64,000 bases of DNA, taken from contig NZ_FOKC01000016.1 of assembly GCF_900112035.1 (NCBI RefSeq), forward strand, positions 1 through 64,000, in the 5' to 3' direction. The DNA is from Nocardioides alpinus (GTDB taxonomy: Bacteria > Actinomycetota > Actinomycetes > Propionibacteriales > Nocardioidaceae). The translations under genes and the position numbers were made by a program. Below the pieces are notes generated by a model, which ran no database searches, was not told the DNA's origin, and worked only from the letters and a program-made list of their open reading frames with translations. Below are positions 1 through 9,341 of the stretch, in pieces; position 1 is the stretch's first letter, and each line of letters opens with the position of its first letter.

Positions 1-47
1 GAGTGGGCCTTAGACAAGCCACATCCCATCCGGAGGTTCTCACTCGT

Positions 48-2108
48 TCAACCAGGCTCGCCGCTACCAATGTCGTGGCCGGGTACAGCTAGGCGGTGCC
101 CATCGAACATAGCCTCTGCAAGCGGACGGGGCGAGAGCGCGTCCCCGATGCAGTAGACGGCTTCGATGCCCGCCTCGTGCAACGCCTCACGGTCAATGGT
201 GAGTTCCTGGTAAAGGTCGTCGATCGGGGACCTCATCGTCACCAGCACAAGAGCGTCACTCTTCAACGAGAAGGGCTGATCGAACTCACCCACTCCGATG
301 ACGCCTTCCGGGCGGGCTGAAGTCAACGAGACCTCGCGGTACATAGCCACGCCGCTGCTGTGAAGGGACGCGCGCACCGCGGGCCCCTCCAGCGTGAGAT
401 CCCCCTCTGCCGCCACCTGCGAATGGGGCGTGACAACGGAGACTTTGTACCCTTCGTCGGCGAGCAGCTGGGCGATGCTGGTCCCCATGTAGCCGCCCTC
501 AGCGTCATAGACAGTGACGTGAGATTTCTCGGCAGGCCGCTTGCCCCGGACGAGCAATTCGTCGGGCGTGAACACCCAGCTCGCGCCTTCGACAACCCCC
601 TGCAGCGGCTCGTGCGTGCCGGGCGTGAGCCCCGTGCCCAACCAGCGAGCGCCCGTCGCCACGACGACATGCGACGCTCCGTAGTCGCGGACGTCGTCGG
701 CGCTCAGTCTGGTCGACGGGATGAACTGCAGGTTCGGCAGCTTGTCGATCTGGATCATCCGGTGATCGATGAACCGTCCCCACTCTCGCAGACCCGGCAG
801 TCGGACGACTGGCCCAAGATGTCCACCCAGCTGATCCACTGAATCCACGAGGTGCACCATGTCGGCTCCTCGTTTCGCCAGACCGATCGCGGCCTCCATG
901 CCCGCCGGGCCCGCGCCTACCACCAGGACGCTGACATCAGGACGGGAAAGGGGTTCGAAGCGCTCCGGGTGCCACCCGCGTCGGTACTCCTCCCCCGCGG
1001 TGGCGTTCTGAGCACAAGTCATGTTGCCTCGGTCAAGACTGCTGATGCAGTGGTTGATCCCCATGCACTCGCGAATGTCTTCGATGCGGCCCTCCCGGAC
1101 CTTCTGGGGGAAGAAGGGATCGGCAATCGACTGACGGGCAGATCCGACAATGTCAATGACCCCAGACCGCACGGCCTGCGCCATGAGATCAGGACTTGTC
1201 CACCGCGACACTCCCACCACGGGCTTCTTCGTCGCCTGACGTACGCGCGCGAAGAGCTCGAGGTTGCGCCCTTCTGGAATGACCCGAGACGGACTGATGT
1301 CGCTGCCCCAGTCAAGGACGGACCCCACGTTCAGATCCCAGAGGTCGACCAAAGGATCAGCCATACGGACCAGAGCGACGCTGTCGTCGATGCTGTGCCC
1401 CCAGGGACCTTGGGTCTCGATCGACAAGCGCGTAGCAATGGCGCAGTCGTCACCCACGGCGTCGCGAACGCGACCGAGCGTCTCCAACCAGAATCGCGCG
1501 CGGTTCTCCAAGGAACCGCCGTACTCGTCCGTGCGGCGGTTGTGGAACGTTGACAGAAACTGCGCGAAAAGGTAGCCGTAGCCGGCGAGCACCTCCACGA
1601 TGTCGTAGCCCACGTCGCGAGCGCGAACGGCTGCGTCTGCGAAGGCCTGCTCGATCCTTTCGATGTCGTCCACAGTCATGACCTTCGGGGTGCCTAGCGG
1701 CCCGGCCGGCGGGGGTAGCTCCGGCGCAAGGCCGGAGGCGGAGAAGGCTGGCTCTCGGGACACTCGACGCATCGCGTGGGCGCCCCCGTGGTGCAGCTCA
1801 ATGCCGGCCAGGGCGCCGTGGCGATGGACAGAGTCGACCATCAGCTTGTGGCGCCGGCCGTCTTCATCGTCCCAGATGTCACTTGAGTGCAGCGGAAACT
1901 CATCACTGCTGGGGCCGACACTGGAGAACTCTGCCGACACAGCCGCCCATCCGCCTTCAGCACGAACCGCCCGATACGACGCCCACGTGGAGGGGCGGAG
2001 AACTCCGTACGCGGTGCCGTGAGGCACGTTGTAAAAACGATTTCGAAGGATCTTGGGGCCAATGGCAACCGGCTCGAACAGGATCTTGTGATGGTCGGCG
2101 AGGGACAT
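48..2108 (-). CDS. Trimethylamine-dehydrogenase-like FMN/FeS/FAD oxidoreductase
   Basis: The 686-residue protein has the old-yellow-enzyme TIM barrel at its N-terminus, then a cysteine motif, then a Rossmann NAD/FAD domain beginning near VLVVGAGPAGMEAA. This is the layout of trimethylamine/dimethylamine dehydrogenases, histamine dehydrogenase and N-methylproline demethylases. The stretch CAQNATAGEEYRRGWHPE after the cysteines is typical of that family. The FeS motif reads C-MGINH-C followed by TC, so the second of the usual CxxCxxC cysteines is Ile. The open frame continues upstream to 2423, but that extension is low-complexity and unlike the family. I place the start at the ATG at 2108, where a purine-rich AAAAGGGG lies upstream. 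The substrate is unknown; the nicotine context suggests a secondary or tertiary amine such as methylamine or an N-methyl intermediate. This is inference. Confidence 0.85.
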   Translation of the reverse strand: MSLADHHKILFEPVAIGPKILRNRFYNVPHGTAYGVLRPSTWASYRAVRAEGGWAAVSAEFSSVGPSSDEFPLHSSDIWDDEDGRRHKLMVDSVHRHGALAGIELHHGGAHAMRRVSREPAFSASGLAPELPPPAGPLGTPKVMTVDDIERIEQAFADAAVRARDVGYDIVEVLAGYGYLFAQFLSTFHNRRTDEYGGSLENRARFWLETLGRVRDAVGDDCAIATRLSIETQGPWGHSIDDSVALVRMADPLVDLWDLNVGSVLDWGSDISPSRVIPEGRNLELFARVRQATKKPVVGVSRWTSPDLMAQAVRSGVIDIVGSARQSIADPFFPQKVREGRIEDIRECMGINHCISSLDRGNMTCAQNATAGEEYRRGWHPERFEPLSRPDVSVLVVGAGPAGMEAAIGLAKRGADMVHLVDSVDQLGGHLGPVVRLPGLREWGRFIDHRMIQIDKLPNLQFIPSTRLSADDVRDYGASHVVVATGARWLGTGLTPGTHEPLQGVVEGASWVFTPDELLVRGKRPAEKSHVTVYDAEGGYMGTSIAQLLADEGYKVSVVTPHSQVAAEGDLTLEGPAVRASLHSSGVAMYREVSLTSARPEGVIGVGEFDQPFSLKSDALVLVTMRSPIDDLYQELTIDREALHEAGIEAVYCIGDALSPRPLAEAMFDGHRLAVPGHDIGSGEPG

Positions 2109-2379
2109 GAAGGAGACCCCTTTTCTCTGCGGAACCGAGGCGGCATCGGTGGCGCTCTCCAATTTAGAGACCCGACTTCCTGGCCATGACCGCAAGCTAG
2201 CCGGACTTCCCTCCAGCGCCTTGTCGCGAAGCGACAAAGCGGTGCAGCCTGCTGCCAGATCTCTGCATCGTTGGCACGACGAGAACGTCTCCGGCCCGTC
2301 GCCGCGCAGCGGGCCGGGAGCGACAGCTACGGCGACCCGACTGATCCGCGATGCCTCCGCCGACATGCCGGTGAGATGA

Positions 2380-2856
2380 CTACTGCGAGGTGTCCGCAAC
2401 GAGGTCGCCAATAGCCCACGCATAGCTCAGTTGAACCAGGTGCCACACGATCTCTAGCTCGGTTCGGTCCCGAGGACCGAAGACAAGGAATGCATCTTGC
2501 ACCGGATGAGGGACCCCCCACCCGCTACGAACTGCCTGGTCTATCACCCAATCAGGAAGAGAGAGATGCAAGCTTCCATCGTGATGAGGGTGAAGGTGCG
2601 CGAATTCGCGCCCGCCTTGGAACCGATTTGGCGGAGCAGAACCGAAGTCCTCGACGAGATGTAGCGCCCGTGCATGAGACACGGACACCAATGTCGGGGC
2701 CATGTAGGCGTATGGCAGCGAGCGCATGCGTGACCACAGTTCTTCCTGCACCATGACAGGAGCGATCTGCGACCGTTGGGCGTGCGGAGCCGGGCCAATG
2801 ATGTCTGGCATCGGACCCTCGCGCGGCGGCAGCGGGCCGCAGGTTGCGCTAGTCAT
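2380..2856 (-). CDS. Luciferase-domain (DUF5519-like) protein
   Basis: A 158-residue protein with the pattern EFAHLHPHHDGSLHLSLP followed by a Trp/Gly-rich segment. This resembles the small 'luciferase' domain family (DUF5519) common in actinobacteria; despite the name, members have no established light reaction. It lies between the flavoprotein to the left and an amine oxidase on the same strand, so it may be co-transcribed with them. GTG-ATG codons at 2859/2856 give two adjacent possible starts, and an internal ATG near PDIIGP is another option. The role is unknown. Family assignment is by motif recall only. Confidence 0.65.
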   Translation of the reverse strand: MTSATCGPLPPREGPMPDIIGPAPHAQRSQIAPVMVQEELWSRMRSLPYAYMAPTLVSVSHARALHLVEDFGSAPPNRFQGGREFAHLHPHHDGSLHLSLPDWVIDQAVRSGWGVPHPVQDAFLVFGPRDRTELEIVWHLVQLSYAWAIGDLVADTSQ

Positions 2857-2910
2857 CACGCCAGTGTGCCCTTTGTCGAGGCGACCGAAAGCATCGACAG
2901 TCCAATCCGT

Positions 2911-4257
2911 TCACAGCGATCGGTTCGTATGGGCCGACAGGGCCACGGCCACGTCCGAAGCGGCATGGTGGCCACTGCGAATTGCCCCTTCCATCAAGCC
3001 GGTGAAGTCCGGGTCGGCGTACTCGCCAGCGAAGAACACGCGGCCTACGGGGCGTCGGATGGATTCCATGTCGGCGGAGGAGGCGTCTGCGCCCATGGCC
3101 GAGTAGGCGCCACGGGCCAGCGGGTCATCCGACCACGTGGTGAGGACCGCGTCACTCCCGGGCGCGAAGTCAAGATCCGAACGGAGCGCGCGCACCGCGG
3201 CCGCCCAGCCAACGCTCAGGGCGTCTTGACCATACGCCGCAAGCGCCGGGGCGCTCCCCATGAAACAGTTGAGGACTGCCCCGACGCTGCCGTCCTCGGA
3301 GCGCGCCGTCCAGGTCCAGAAACGATCCCCGACGGACATGACCGCTGATGTCCCGGGTGACAGGGAGAGAGGCATGTGGAGCTTGGCCGCATGGCCCTGC
3401 ACAAGATGGTCCAACGCTTGGCGCTTCCAGTCAGGCATATCGAGCACGGGTGATCGCGTTCCCCGAAGCGTGGCCAAGGGGAGCGCAACGATTACGGCGT
3501 CGAATCGGTTGGTGTCGGTATCCGTCGTGACCGCCACGCCTGTCGGGTCCTGTTCGAGTTGGAGCACTTTCTGCCCCAATCGCACGCGGTCCTTGATCGC
3601 GTCGGCCATTGCGTTGGGAAGGCTCTGGTTGCCTCCCGCGACGCGCCAACTGGGCCGAGGTTCGATGGACGCTATGTGACGGAGGGCAGAAGCGTTGACT
3701 TCTCGCGCCTCTGCGGCCGCAGAGATCTCGATGCGCGCCCGGAGGGCGTCGACGAGCTCATCGTCGCCCACCTGTTGGAGCACTTCCTCAGCTGAGGTCT
3801 GGACGTCGGGGTCGTCGCCAACGAGCTGGATGGCCCGCCGTCCGGCCGCGACGATGTTGTCCGTGGTGACGCCACCGACGTCGCCGACCTCCCGAACGTA
3901 GTAGCTCATCCCAGTCTCGACTAGTTGGAGACCGTACTCGTCCAACAGGCCGCGCATTTCTTCGTATCCGTAGAGCACGAATTCGGCACCCCGCTCGATG
4001 GCGAGGGAGCCGTCGGGTCCGTCGATCGAGTCGGACCAGACGCGTCCACCGACGCGTTCGCGGGCCTCGAAGACCGTGACGTCGTATCCCTCGCGGACGA
4101 GGCGAGTAGCTGCAGCGAGTCCAGCCAGCCCCGCTCCCAGCACGGCAACAGTCGGGGTAGCGGCGCGCGTGACTTCTCCTCGTCGCGCGCCCGCCGGATC
4201 CGGCAAACGCGAGTCGCTCAGGGAGTGGCGAGCACGGTCGGCGTTCGGCAGGGTCAT
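2911..4257 (-). CDS. Flavin-dependent monoamine oxidase family protein
   Basis: A 448-residue protein with an N-terminal dinucleotide-binding motif (VLGAGLAGLAAATRL), the ERVGGRVWS motif of amine oxidases and a C-terminal FAD motif (RVFFAGEYADPDFTGLMEGAI). It belongs to the FAD amine oxidase superfamily (monoamine, putrescine and polyamine oxidases). It is clearly less similar than its divergent neighbour to 6-hydroxy-L-nicotine oxidase. In pAO1 a second amine oxidase (MAO) deaminates 4-methylaminobutyrate, and this gene is a candidate for that role. The start at 4257 has AAGGAT about 7 nt upstream. The substrate is inferred from context. Confidence 0.85.
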   Translation of the reverse strand: MTLPNADRARHSLSDSRLPDPAGARRGEVTRAATPTVAVLGAGLAGLAAATRLVREGYDVTVFEARERVGGRVWSDSIDGPDGSLAIERGAEFVLYGYEEMRGLLDEYGLQLVETGMSYYVREVGDVGGVTTDNIVAAGRRAIQLVGDDPDVQTSAEEVLQQVGDDELVDALRARIEISAAAEAREVNASALRHIASIEPRPSWRVAGGNQSLPNAMADAIKDRVRLGQKVLQLEQDPTGVAVTTDTDTNRFDAVIVALPLATLRGTRSPVLDMPDWKRQALDHLVQGHAAKLHMPLSLSPGTSAVMSVGDRFWTWTARSEDGSVGAVLNCFMGSAPALAAYGQDALSVGWAAAVRALRSDLDFAPGSDAVLTTWSDDPLARGAYSAMGADASSADMESIRRPVGRVFFAGEYADPDFTGLMEGAIRSGHHAASDVAVALSAHTNRSL

Positions 4258-4547
4258 GCTGATCCTTTGAAGAGGGGGTCGTCATCGACGTTAGGCAGAA
4301 GCCGCTGATCCGTCATTGCTCGCGCCGTATGAATAGATGGACCGCTCCATCCGTTCGTACAGGAGGTACTCGCCCGTTCTCAGGGTGACCTGCTGACTAG
4401 GAGCGATCGCAGGGCGTGCCTCGACAGTTGTCGGCGAGGAAACATTGCAGGAAGGTGATAGCGGTCACGTGGGTTTCGTCAGAACCGGGTAACGGGATCG
4501 CCTGGGGGTTCGCCAAGATGTCTGTCACGCGAACGAGAGGGAACAAC
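4258..4547. promoter_or_regulatory. Divergent intergenic region between the two amine oxidase genes
   Basis: 290 bases between divergently read flavin amine oxidase genes, so promoters for both must lie here. The reading frame of the rightward gene stays open back to 4416, but the codons before 4548 do not resemble the family. A purine-rich AGAGGGAA sits 5-6 nt before the ATG at 4548. I see no convincing operator palindrome or -35/-10 pair. Confidence 0.4.
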
Positions 4548-5831
4548 ATGGTGGACAGCGCCGAGATCGCGGTCGTCGGAGCGGGATTTGCCGGCCTTCG
4601 GGTGGCACGCGACCTGAGCGCCGCCGGCCGCTCCGTGGTCCTACTCGAAGCAGCGGACCGCGTGGGCGGCCGGGCCTACAGTCGTGAGTCAACTACTGAC
4701 CCCGGGACGATCGTGGAGGTGGGCGGCGCCTATTTCCACCGGCACCACCACACGCGTCTTGCCGCTGAGGTCGACCGCTACCGCATCGAGACACAACCCG
4801 CTGCGCCGTTCAAGGTGTTCCGCAACCGGTTGGCGCCGGGTGAGCACAACTCCGCTTTCCCGATCCCGGCAGAGGAGTTCGTCGAAGCCGAGCGGATCCT
4901 GTTCTGCCTTGTCAGGGACGCGCGCCGCATCGATCCGCAGGCTGGCCTGGAGAATCAAGGCCTTGAAGACCTCGACATCTCGGCGCGGGACTACTTGCAG
5001 TCCCTGGATCCTCCTCCCGTCACTGGCCAACTCCTGCGCTCGTGGATCTGGAACATGATGGGGCAGCGCGTGGAGGAGGCATCAGCACTCTGGGTCCTCC
5101 AGTTCATCGCCTCGCACAACTACTCCGTCCTGGGCGTCATCCTGTCCCTCGACGAGGTCATGTCCAGCGGTACGGGCGCCCTGACATCCGCCATGGCCAA
5201 TGAGGTGTCCGACCTCCGCCTGAGCGAAGCTGTGCAGTCCATCCGTCAGGACGCGGATCGAGTCCATGTCACCTACGGTGCAGGACGAGTCCTCCGAGCC
5301 GACCACATCGTCGTGGCAACGCCCTTGAACTGCATGCGGGAGCTGCAGCTCGAGCCGCCTTTCAAGGGACCCCGGGCTGATGTTGTCGCTGAAGGTCACG
5401 GAGGGCGAGGCTTGAAGCTCCTCATCCATGCGCAGGGCGTGCCCGAAGGCATCTCGTGCACGGGCGATGGAATCTTCCCCACGCTGTACGACTACTTGCC
5501 GGCGTCCGACGGTGGCCGCATCCTTGTCGCGTTCACCGACCGCAACTCTTTCGACCCGACCGACAGCGACGCGATTGAGGCCGCGGTGCACCACTACCTG
5601 CCCGACGCAGTGGTGGTGGGCACCGACTACCACGACTGGTGCGAGGACCCCCACGTGCGCGCACCCTGGGTGTCGCCCCGCATCGGTCAGGCAACTCGCG
5701 CTCACAAGTCGCTCGGCGAGCAGCACGGGCGCATGCACTTCGCTGGATCAGACGTGTCTCTGCAGTTCCCCGGCTACATCGAAGGTGCTCTCGAGACGGC
5801 CGACCGGGTTCTAGCGGAAGTCAGCGACTGA
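4548..5831 (+). CDS. hlno: 6-hydroxynicotine oxidase (6-hydroxy-L-nicotine oxidase type)
   Basis: A 427-residue FAD amine oxidase that closely tracks pAO1 6-hydroxy-L-nicotine oxidase (about 425 residues) as I remember it. Shared stretches include the Rossmann motif VVGAGFAGLRVARDL, GGRAYSRES, LENQGLEDLDI, ASALWVLQ, SLDEV and the C-terminal FPGYIEGALETA. Residues that line the flavin and substrate pocket in that family are present: Asn in WNMMGQ, Lys in GLKLLIH, Tyr in PTLYDY, Trp in APWVSP and Tyr in FPGYIEG. The enzyme oxidises 6-hydroxynicotine to 6-hydroxy-N-methylmyosmine, which hydrolyses spontaneously to 6-hydroxypseudooxynicotine. The start at 4548 is chosen over upstream ATGs for its Shine-Dalgarno sequence. 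This gene is the strongest single indicator of nicotine catabolism here. Confidence 0.9.
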   Translation: MVDSAEIAVVGAGFAGLRVARDLSAAGRSVVLLEAADRVGGRAYSRESTTDPGTIVEVGGAYFHRHHHTRLAAEVDRYRIETQPAAPFKVFRNRLAPGEHNSAFPIPAEEFVEAERILFCLVRDARRIDPQAGLENQGLEDLDISARDYLQSLDPPPVTGQLLRSWIWNMMGQRVEEASALWVLQFIASHNYSVLGVILSLDEVMSSGTGALTSAMANEVSDLRLSEAVQSIRQDADRVHVTYGAGRVLRADHIVVATPLNCMRELQLEPPFKGPRADVVAEGHGGRGLKLLIHAQGVPEGISCTGDGIFPTLYDYLPASDGGRILVAFTDRNSFDPTDSDAIEAAVHHYLPDAVVVGTDYHDWCEDPHVRAPWVSPRIGQATRAHKSLGEQHGRMHFAGSDVSLQFPGYIEGALETADRVLAEVSD

Positions 5832-6641
5832 ACCTCTGCTTTTCGAGCGACAACTGGTGCCTTTCACTACTCGGCAGTCGGACGTGCGCCTCGCCGTTCG
5901 ACAACGCGCCTCGGGTCGCCGAACCGTGCCCTGTAGCACGAGACAGAGGAATCGATATGCGTTCGATGCATGCCACCAGGCGGCATACCACGCTAGGGGT
6001 AGGCGACACCATCGCTGTGATGACCGCGGTAGCGGCTCGCAGCACGGAATCCAACGAGACCACCACGTCGGGGCCACGCGCGGACGAGGGGCACAGCGCG
6101 CTACCGAGACACTTGAGTCGACCATCTACGGTCAGCGCAGCTACGCCGAGCCGGCTAGCGATGGTCGCGAAGCTCAGCCGAGCCCTCGCATCACTGCGGA
6201 AACGGGGGCGTATGACAGCGCTCCGTCGCGTCGTGGAGCAACGGCACCGATGTCGATTGCAGGATGGTGACAGGGATCACGGCGAATTCGTCGAATCTCG
6301 GCAACGAGTCTCGTCACTGTTAGCCCTCAATATGTCTCTCACCGAACGATAAGACGAGCCGTGAGACGCACCAGGTCTGTGCAGTCGAAGTCCGCGTCCC
6401 CGAGCCGTACATGACTTCGGGACTCCAACTCAAAAGCACAGACTTCTGATCCCCGCTTCGTGCTCAACCCATGCGCTCACACACCACAGCGCTGCGGGCC
6501 GAGAGTCAGAGCACCTATCTGACCCCCATGTCGGTCTGAATCTCGGAACATGCACCAACCAGCGGCCGCATCTCATGGTGTGAGCCCGCTGCACCAAACA
6601 GGTCCCGACCTGTCCCGCACAGCACTCGAAAGAGGAACGAC
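5832..6641. other. 810-base region without a recognised gene
   Basis: Open frames exist on both strands (for example 5639-6352 on + and 5811-6125 on -), but their translations are rich in Arg, Ser and Thr and match no family I recognise. No transposase or RNA gene is evident. The last part (about 6400-6641) must hold the promoter and leader of the binding-protein gene, whose Shine-Dalgarno sequence AGAGGA is at about 6630. Part of the region may be degraded sequence. Confidence 0.4.
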
Positions 6642-7814
6642 ATGTTTTCAACATTTGGCTCGCGGGCCCGCCACCTAACCGGTGCCGTCCTCGTGCTGGC
6701 GGTGCTGGGCGCCACTGGCGGCTGCAGCACCGAATCCGGGGGCCCGGCCACTAGTGCGTCCAGCGACGACGAGGTGGCGCAGAACGCAACCGCCGCCATC
6801 GAGAAGCTCTACGGCGACGGAACCTTCGTAGAACCATCGTCAACCGGACCAGAGGCGCAATCCGGCTACAAGGTCGCGCTCGTGAGCTCGGGTGTCCAAT
6901 CCCCCACCGGCACCTCCATGGCCAACGGCGCCAAGGCCGCTGCAAAGCTCCTGGGCTGGGACTTCTCCGTGTACGACGGCAAGTACGAGCCGTCTGAGTA
7001 CCAGGAGGGAATCCGTCAGGCCATCTCCCAGGACGCCGATGCCATCTGGCTGTACTCAATCGACTGTCCGCTGGTTAAGACCGCGCTGGACGAGGCCAAG
7101 AAGGCCGGCATCCCGGTCTTCTCTCAAGAAGCCGCCGACTGCAGTGACGTCGACCCAAGTGAGCCGTCGTACTACGAGCGGAGCCTGGAATTCGTCGAAG
7201 GTGACTTCATCGCCTGGGGCGAGGGTCTCGGCGCAGCTGAAGCGACGTGGCTCCTGTCCAAGCTGGGATCGAAGGCTGACATCATCGAGGTCAGCAACAC
7301 GGAGCTCGTCATCACCAAAGCCGTGCACGATGGCTTCCAGAAGGCCATGAAGGAGGAGTGCCCCGACTGCAAGGTCACGACCCTGAACATCCGGCTGGCC
7401 GATTTCGGGCCCGTGTTGCAGGAGAAGATCTCGACGGCTCTTCTCCGAAACCCGGCGGCCAACGGGATGGCCCTCTCCTACGACGACTTGGTGACGTCTG
7501 GCGGCGCCGCGGCGGTGATGGCATCCGGCCGCAACGACAGCATGGAGGTCGTATCTGGCAGCGGTTACGCCGCGAACATCGACCTCGTCCGCCGGAACAA
7601 GGGGCAGGATGCTGGCTGGACCTACGACGGGGCGTACGAGGCCTGGTCGGCGGCCGACATGATCAACCGGTTCTTCGCTGGCGAGGAGAGTGTCCCTTCG
7701 GGGGTGGGTATCTCCATGTTCGACCACGACCACGACCTGCCGCCGGAGGGTGAGGGCTGGTCGACGGGTATCGATTACGAACCCGTCTTCAAGACGCTGT
7801 GGGGCGTTTCCTGA
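6642..7814 (+). CDS. ABC importer substrate-binding lipoprotein (ribose/type-I family)
   Basis: A 390-residue exported protein. Residues 1-28 form a signal peptide ending in a lipobox-like ATGGC, so it should be lipid-anchored outside the membrane. The mature part has the periplasmic-binding-protein type-I fold (Peripla_BP_4): a first strand KVALVSSGVQSPTG, the GWDFSVYDGKY segment, AISQDADAIWLYS and GIPVFSQEA. This family normally binds sugars or autoinducers and works with RbsA/RbsC-like partners, which lie about 15 kb downstream at 22765-25439. Its location beside 6-hydroxynicotine oxidase suggests uptake of nicotine or a related pyridine compound. The ligand is inferred. A strong terminator follows. 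Confidence 0.88.
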   Translation: MFSTFGSRARHLTGAVLVLAVLGATGGCSTESGGPATSASSDDEVAQNATAAIEKLYGDGTFVEPSSTGPEAQSGYKVALVSSGVQSPTGTSMANGAKAAAKLLGWDFSVYDGKYEPSEYQEGIRQAISQDADAIWLYSIDCPLVKTALDEAKKAGIPVFSQEAADCSDVDPSEPSYYERSLEFVEGDFIAWGEGLGAAEATWLLSKLGSKADIIEVSNTELVITKAVHDGFQKAMKEECPDCKVTTLNIRLADFGPVLQEKISTALLRNPAANGMALSYDDLVTSGGAAAVMASGRNDSMEVVSGSGYAANIDLVRRNKGQDAGWTYDGAYEAWSAADMINRFFAGEESVPSGVGISMFDHDHDLPPEGEGWSTGIDYEPVFKTLWGVS

Positions 7815-7829
7815 CCGTTGGCGCCGGGG

Positions 7830-7859
7830 GGAGGGCACGGGTTTGCGCCTGTGCCCTCC
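7830..7859 (+). terminator. Rho-independent-type terminator after the binding-protein gene
   Basis: Arms GGAGGGCACGGG and CCTGTGCCCTCC pair at 11 of 12 positions around a 6-nt loop (TTTGCG), beginning 16 nt after the stop codon at 7814. A short T/C run follows. This would separate the binding-protein transcript from the downstream PucR regulator. Confidence 0.75.
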
Positions 7860-7935
7860 TCTGCGTTTGCTAGCACGGGCCCTGGTTCGCTGAAACGCCG
7901 TCTCGCTGCGGGGAGCAGCGCTCTACAATTCGGAT

Positions 7936-9162
7936 ATGTCGATCGAGCACGACTTACGAGCGGTCGCGGACGAACTCATCCTGAAGATCCCCGCCATCAG
8001 CGGGGAGATCCGAGAGCGCAGCCGCTCAGGCGCGCCGAACTACTACCGCCGTAATGACCCGATGCTGCTTGAGACCGAGCTTCCCAGCATCACCGGGGCC
8101 CTTACGAGCATCATCCATGGGCTGCGTAACGCTCGCCACCTCCCGGACGGCGCCTCTGAGGGCGCCCTGGAGGAGGCGAGGGTCGCCGCGCAGGCGGGTG
8201 TCGAGCTGACCGACCTGCTGTTGACGAGGCGGATCGGGCAACTCGTCCTCTGGAACTGGATCCTCGACACAGCTGTTCGTGTCGTCCCTGCTGGCCCTCG
8301 CCAGATTGCGGTATTGAAGCAGGCCGCAGAATTCCACTTCGCCTGGAACGACCGCATCACCCACGACGTCGTTGCCACGTATGAGCAGGAGAAGTCGGCG
8401 TACTTCTTCCACAGCAGGGACCGCCAGCGACGCGCCGTCGTCACGGATCTACTGAACGGTGTGCCGACTGACACCGAGCAACTGGGTTACAACCTGAAGG
8501 TTGATCATCTCGCCGTAGTGGCTTGGGGAAATGCTCCGCGAGCTGCACTCAAGTCCTTGGCGACCATGCTCGACGCGTCCCTGCTTGTGGTGGAAGGTAC
8601 CGGAGGGACATCCCTGGCGTGGCTCGGCAACAGCCGACTCAGCGAATCCTTCGAGGAGAATTTCCCGGCAATCCAGCCACCTCCAGCCACCTACGTCGCC
8701 CTGGGTGGACCGTTGAACGGCGTTGAAGGTTTCCGTCGTGGGCACAGGCAAGCTTGGCAAGCGTGCCGCGTGGGGCGGTTGCGGTCCAGCGCGGTGACGC
8801 GCTACCGCGACGTTGCTCTTGAGAGCGTCGTGTTGCGCGACGCTCCGGCTGCACGAGACTTCATGGTCAGCGAGCTGGGGCCGATCGGTGAGAACGACTC
8901 GCGCACACAACTCCTACGAGAAACGCTGCGGGCCTACTTCGAGACTGGCCAGAACGCTGCAGCAACGGCTGGTCGAATTCGCGTACACGAACGGACGGTC
9001 GCCTACCGGCTGAAGTCGATCGAGGAACGGCTTGGCTTCCCCATCAACGAGAGACGCGACGAGCTTGCAGTCGCGCTGCGTCTCGCCGAGGTGCTGCATG
9101 ACGCCAGTGACCATCAGTTGTCCATGATCGGTGAAAACAGCCCTGGCGAGACAGGCATTTGA
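7936..9162 (+). CDS. PucR-family transcriptional regulator (copy 1)
   Basis: A 408-residue protein whose C-terminus carries the PucR/CdaR helix-turn-helix: GQNAAATAGRIRVHERTVAYRLKSIEERLG. The N-terminal half is an uncharacterised sensory region beginning MSIEHDLRAVADELI. It is clearly paralogous to the protein at 26250-27497, with the same N-terminal start, a matching middle (GYNL/SLR/KxxHLAVVAWG, EGFRxxHRQAWQA.RVGRLR) and the same HTH. PucR regulators usually sense a catabolic substrate and activate adjacent genes. It probably controls the downstream catabolic genes or the importer, as inferred from location. Confidence 0.88.
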   Translation: MSIEHDLRAVADELILKIPAISGEIRERSRSGAPNYYRRNDPMLLETELPSITGALTSIIHGLRNARHLPDGASEGALEEARVAAQAGVELTDLLLTRRIGQLVLWNWILDTAVRVVPAGPRQIAVLKQAAEFHFAWNDRITHDVVATYEQEKSAYFFHSRDRQRRAVVTDLLNGVPTDTEQLGYNLKVDHLAVVAWGNAPRAALKSLATMLDASLLVVEGTGGTSLAWLGNSRLSESFEENFPAIQPPPATYVALGGPLNGVEGFRRGHRQAWQACRVGRLRSSAVTRYRDVALESVVLRDAPAARDFMVSELGPIGENDSRTQLLRETLRAYFETGQNAAATAGRIRVHERTVAYRLKSIEERLGFPINERRDELAVALRLAEVLHDASDHQLSMIGENSPGETGI

Positions 9163-9341
9163 GGCCAACACGAAAAGCTCTGGGCTTGCGGGGGGACTGA
9201 GCGCAGTCGCAGACAGCACGTCCGCAATCCCACAAAACGACCCTCCATCTTGTCGGAGCATGCAGAGGCGTTCTTGATGGGTGGCTTCCAAACTGACGCA
9301 GCGCAGTCGCGCACTCACGCGTTAGCAAAGGAGAGTTCCCC

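Noticed and set aside
2109..2423. N-terminal extension of the TMADH-like flavoprotein
   Set aside because: The residues are Ser/Arg-rich and outside the family; the barrel starts at the ATG at 2108.
5639..6352. 237-residue plus-strand frame after 6-hydroxynicotine oxidase
   Set aside because: Its first part overlaps the oxidase and the rest is low-complexity without family features; no Shine-Dalgarno supports an internal start.
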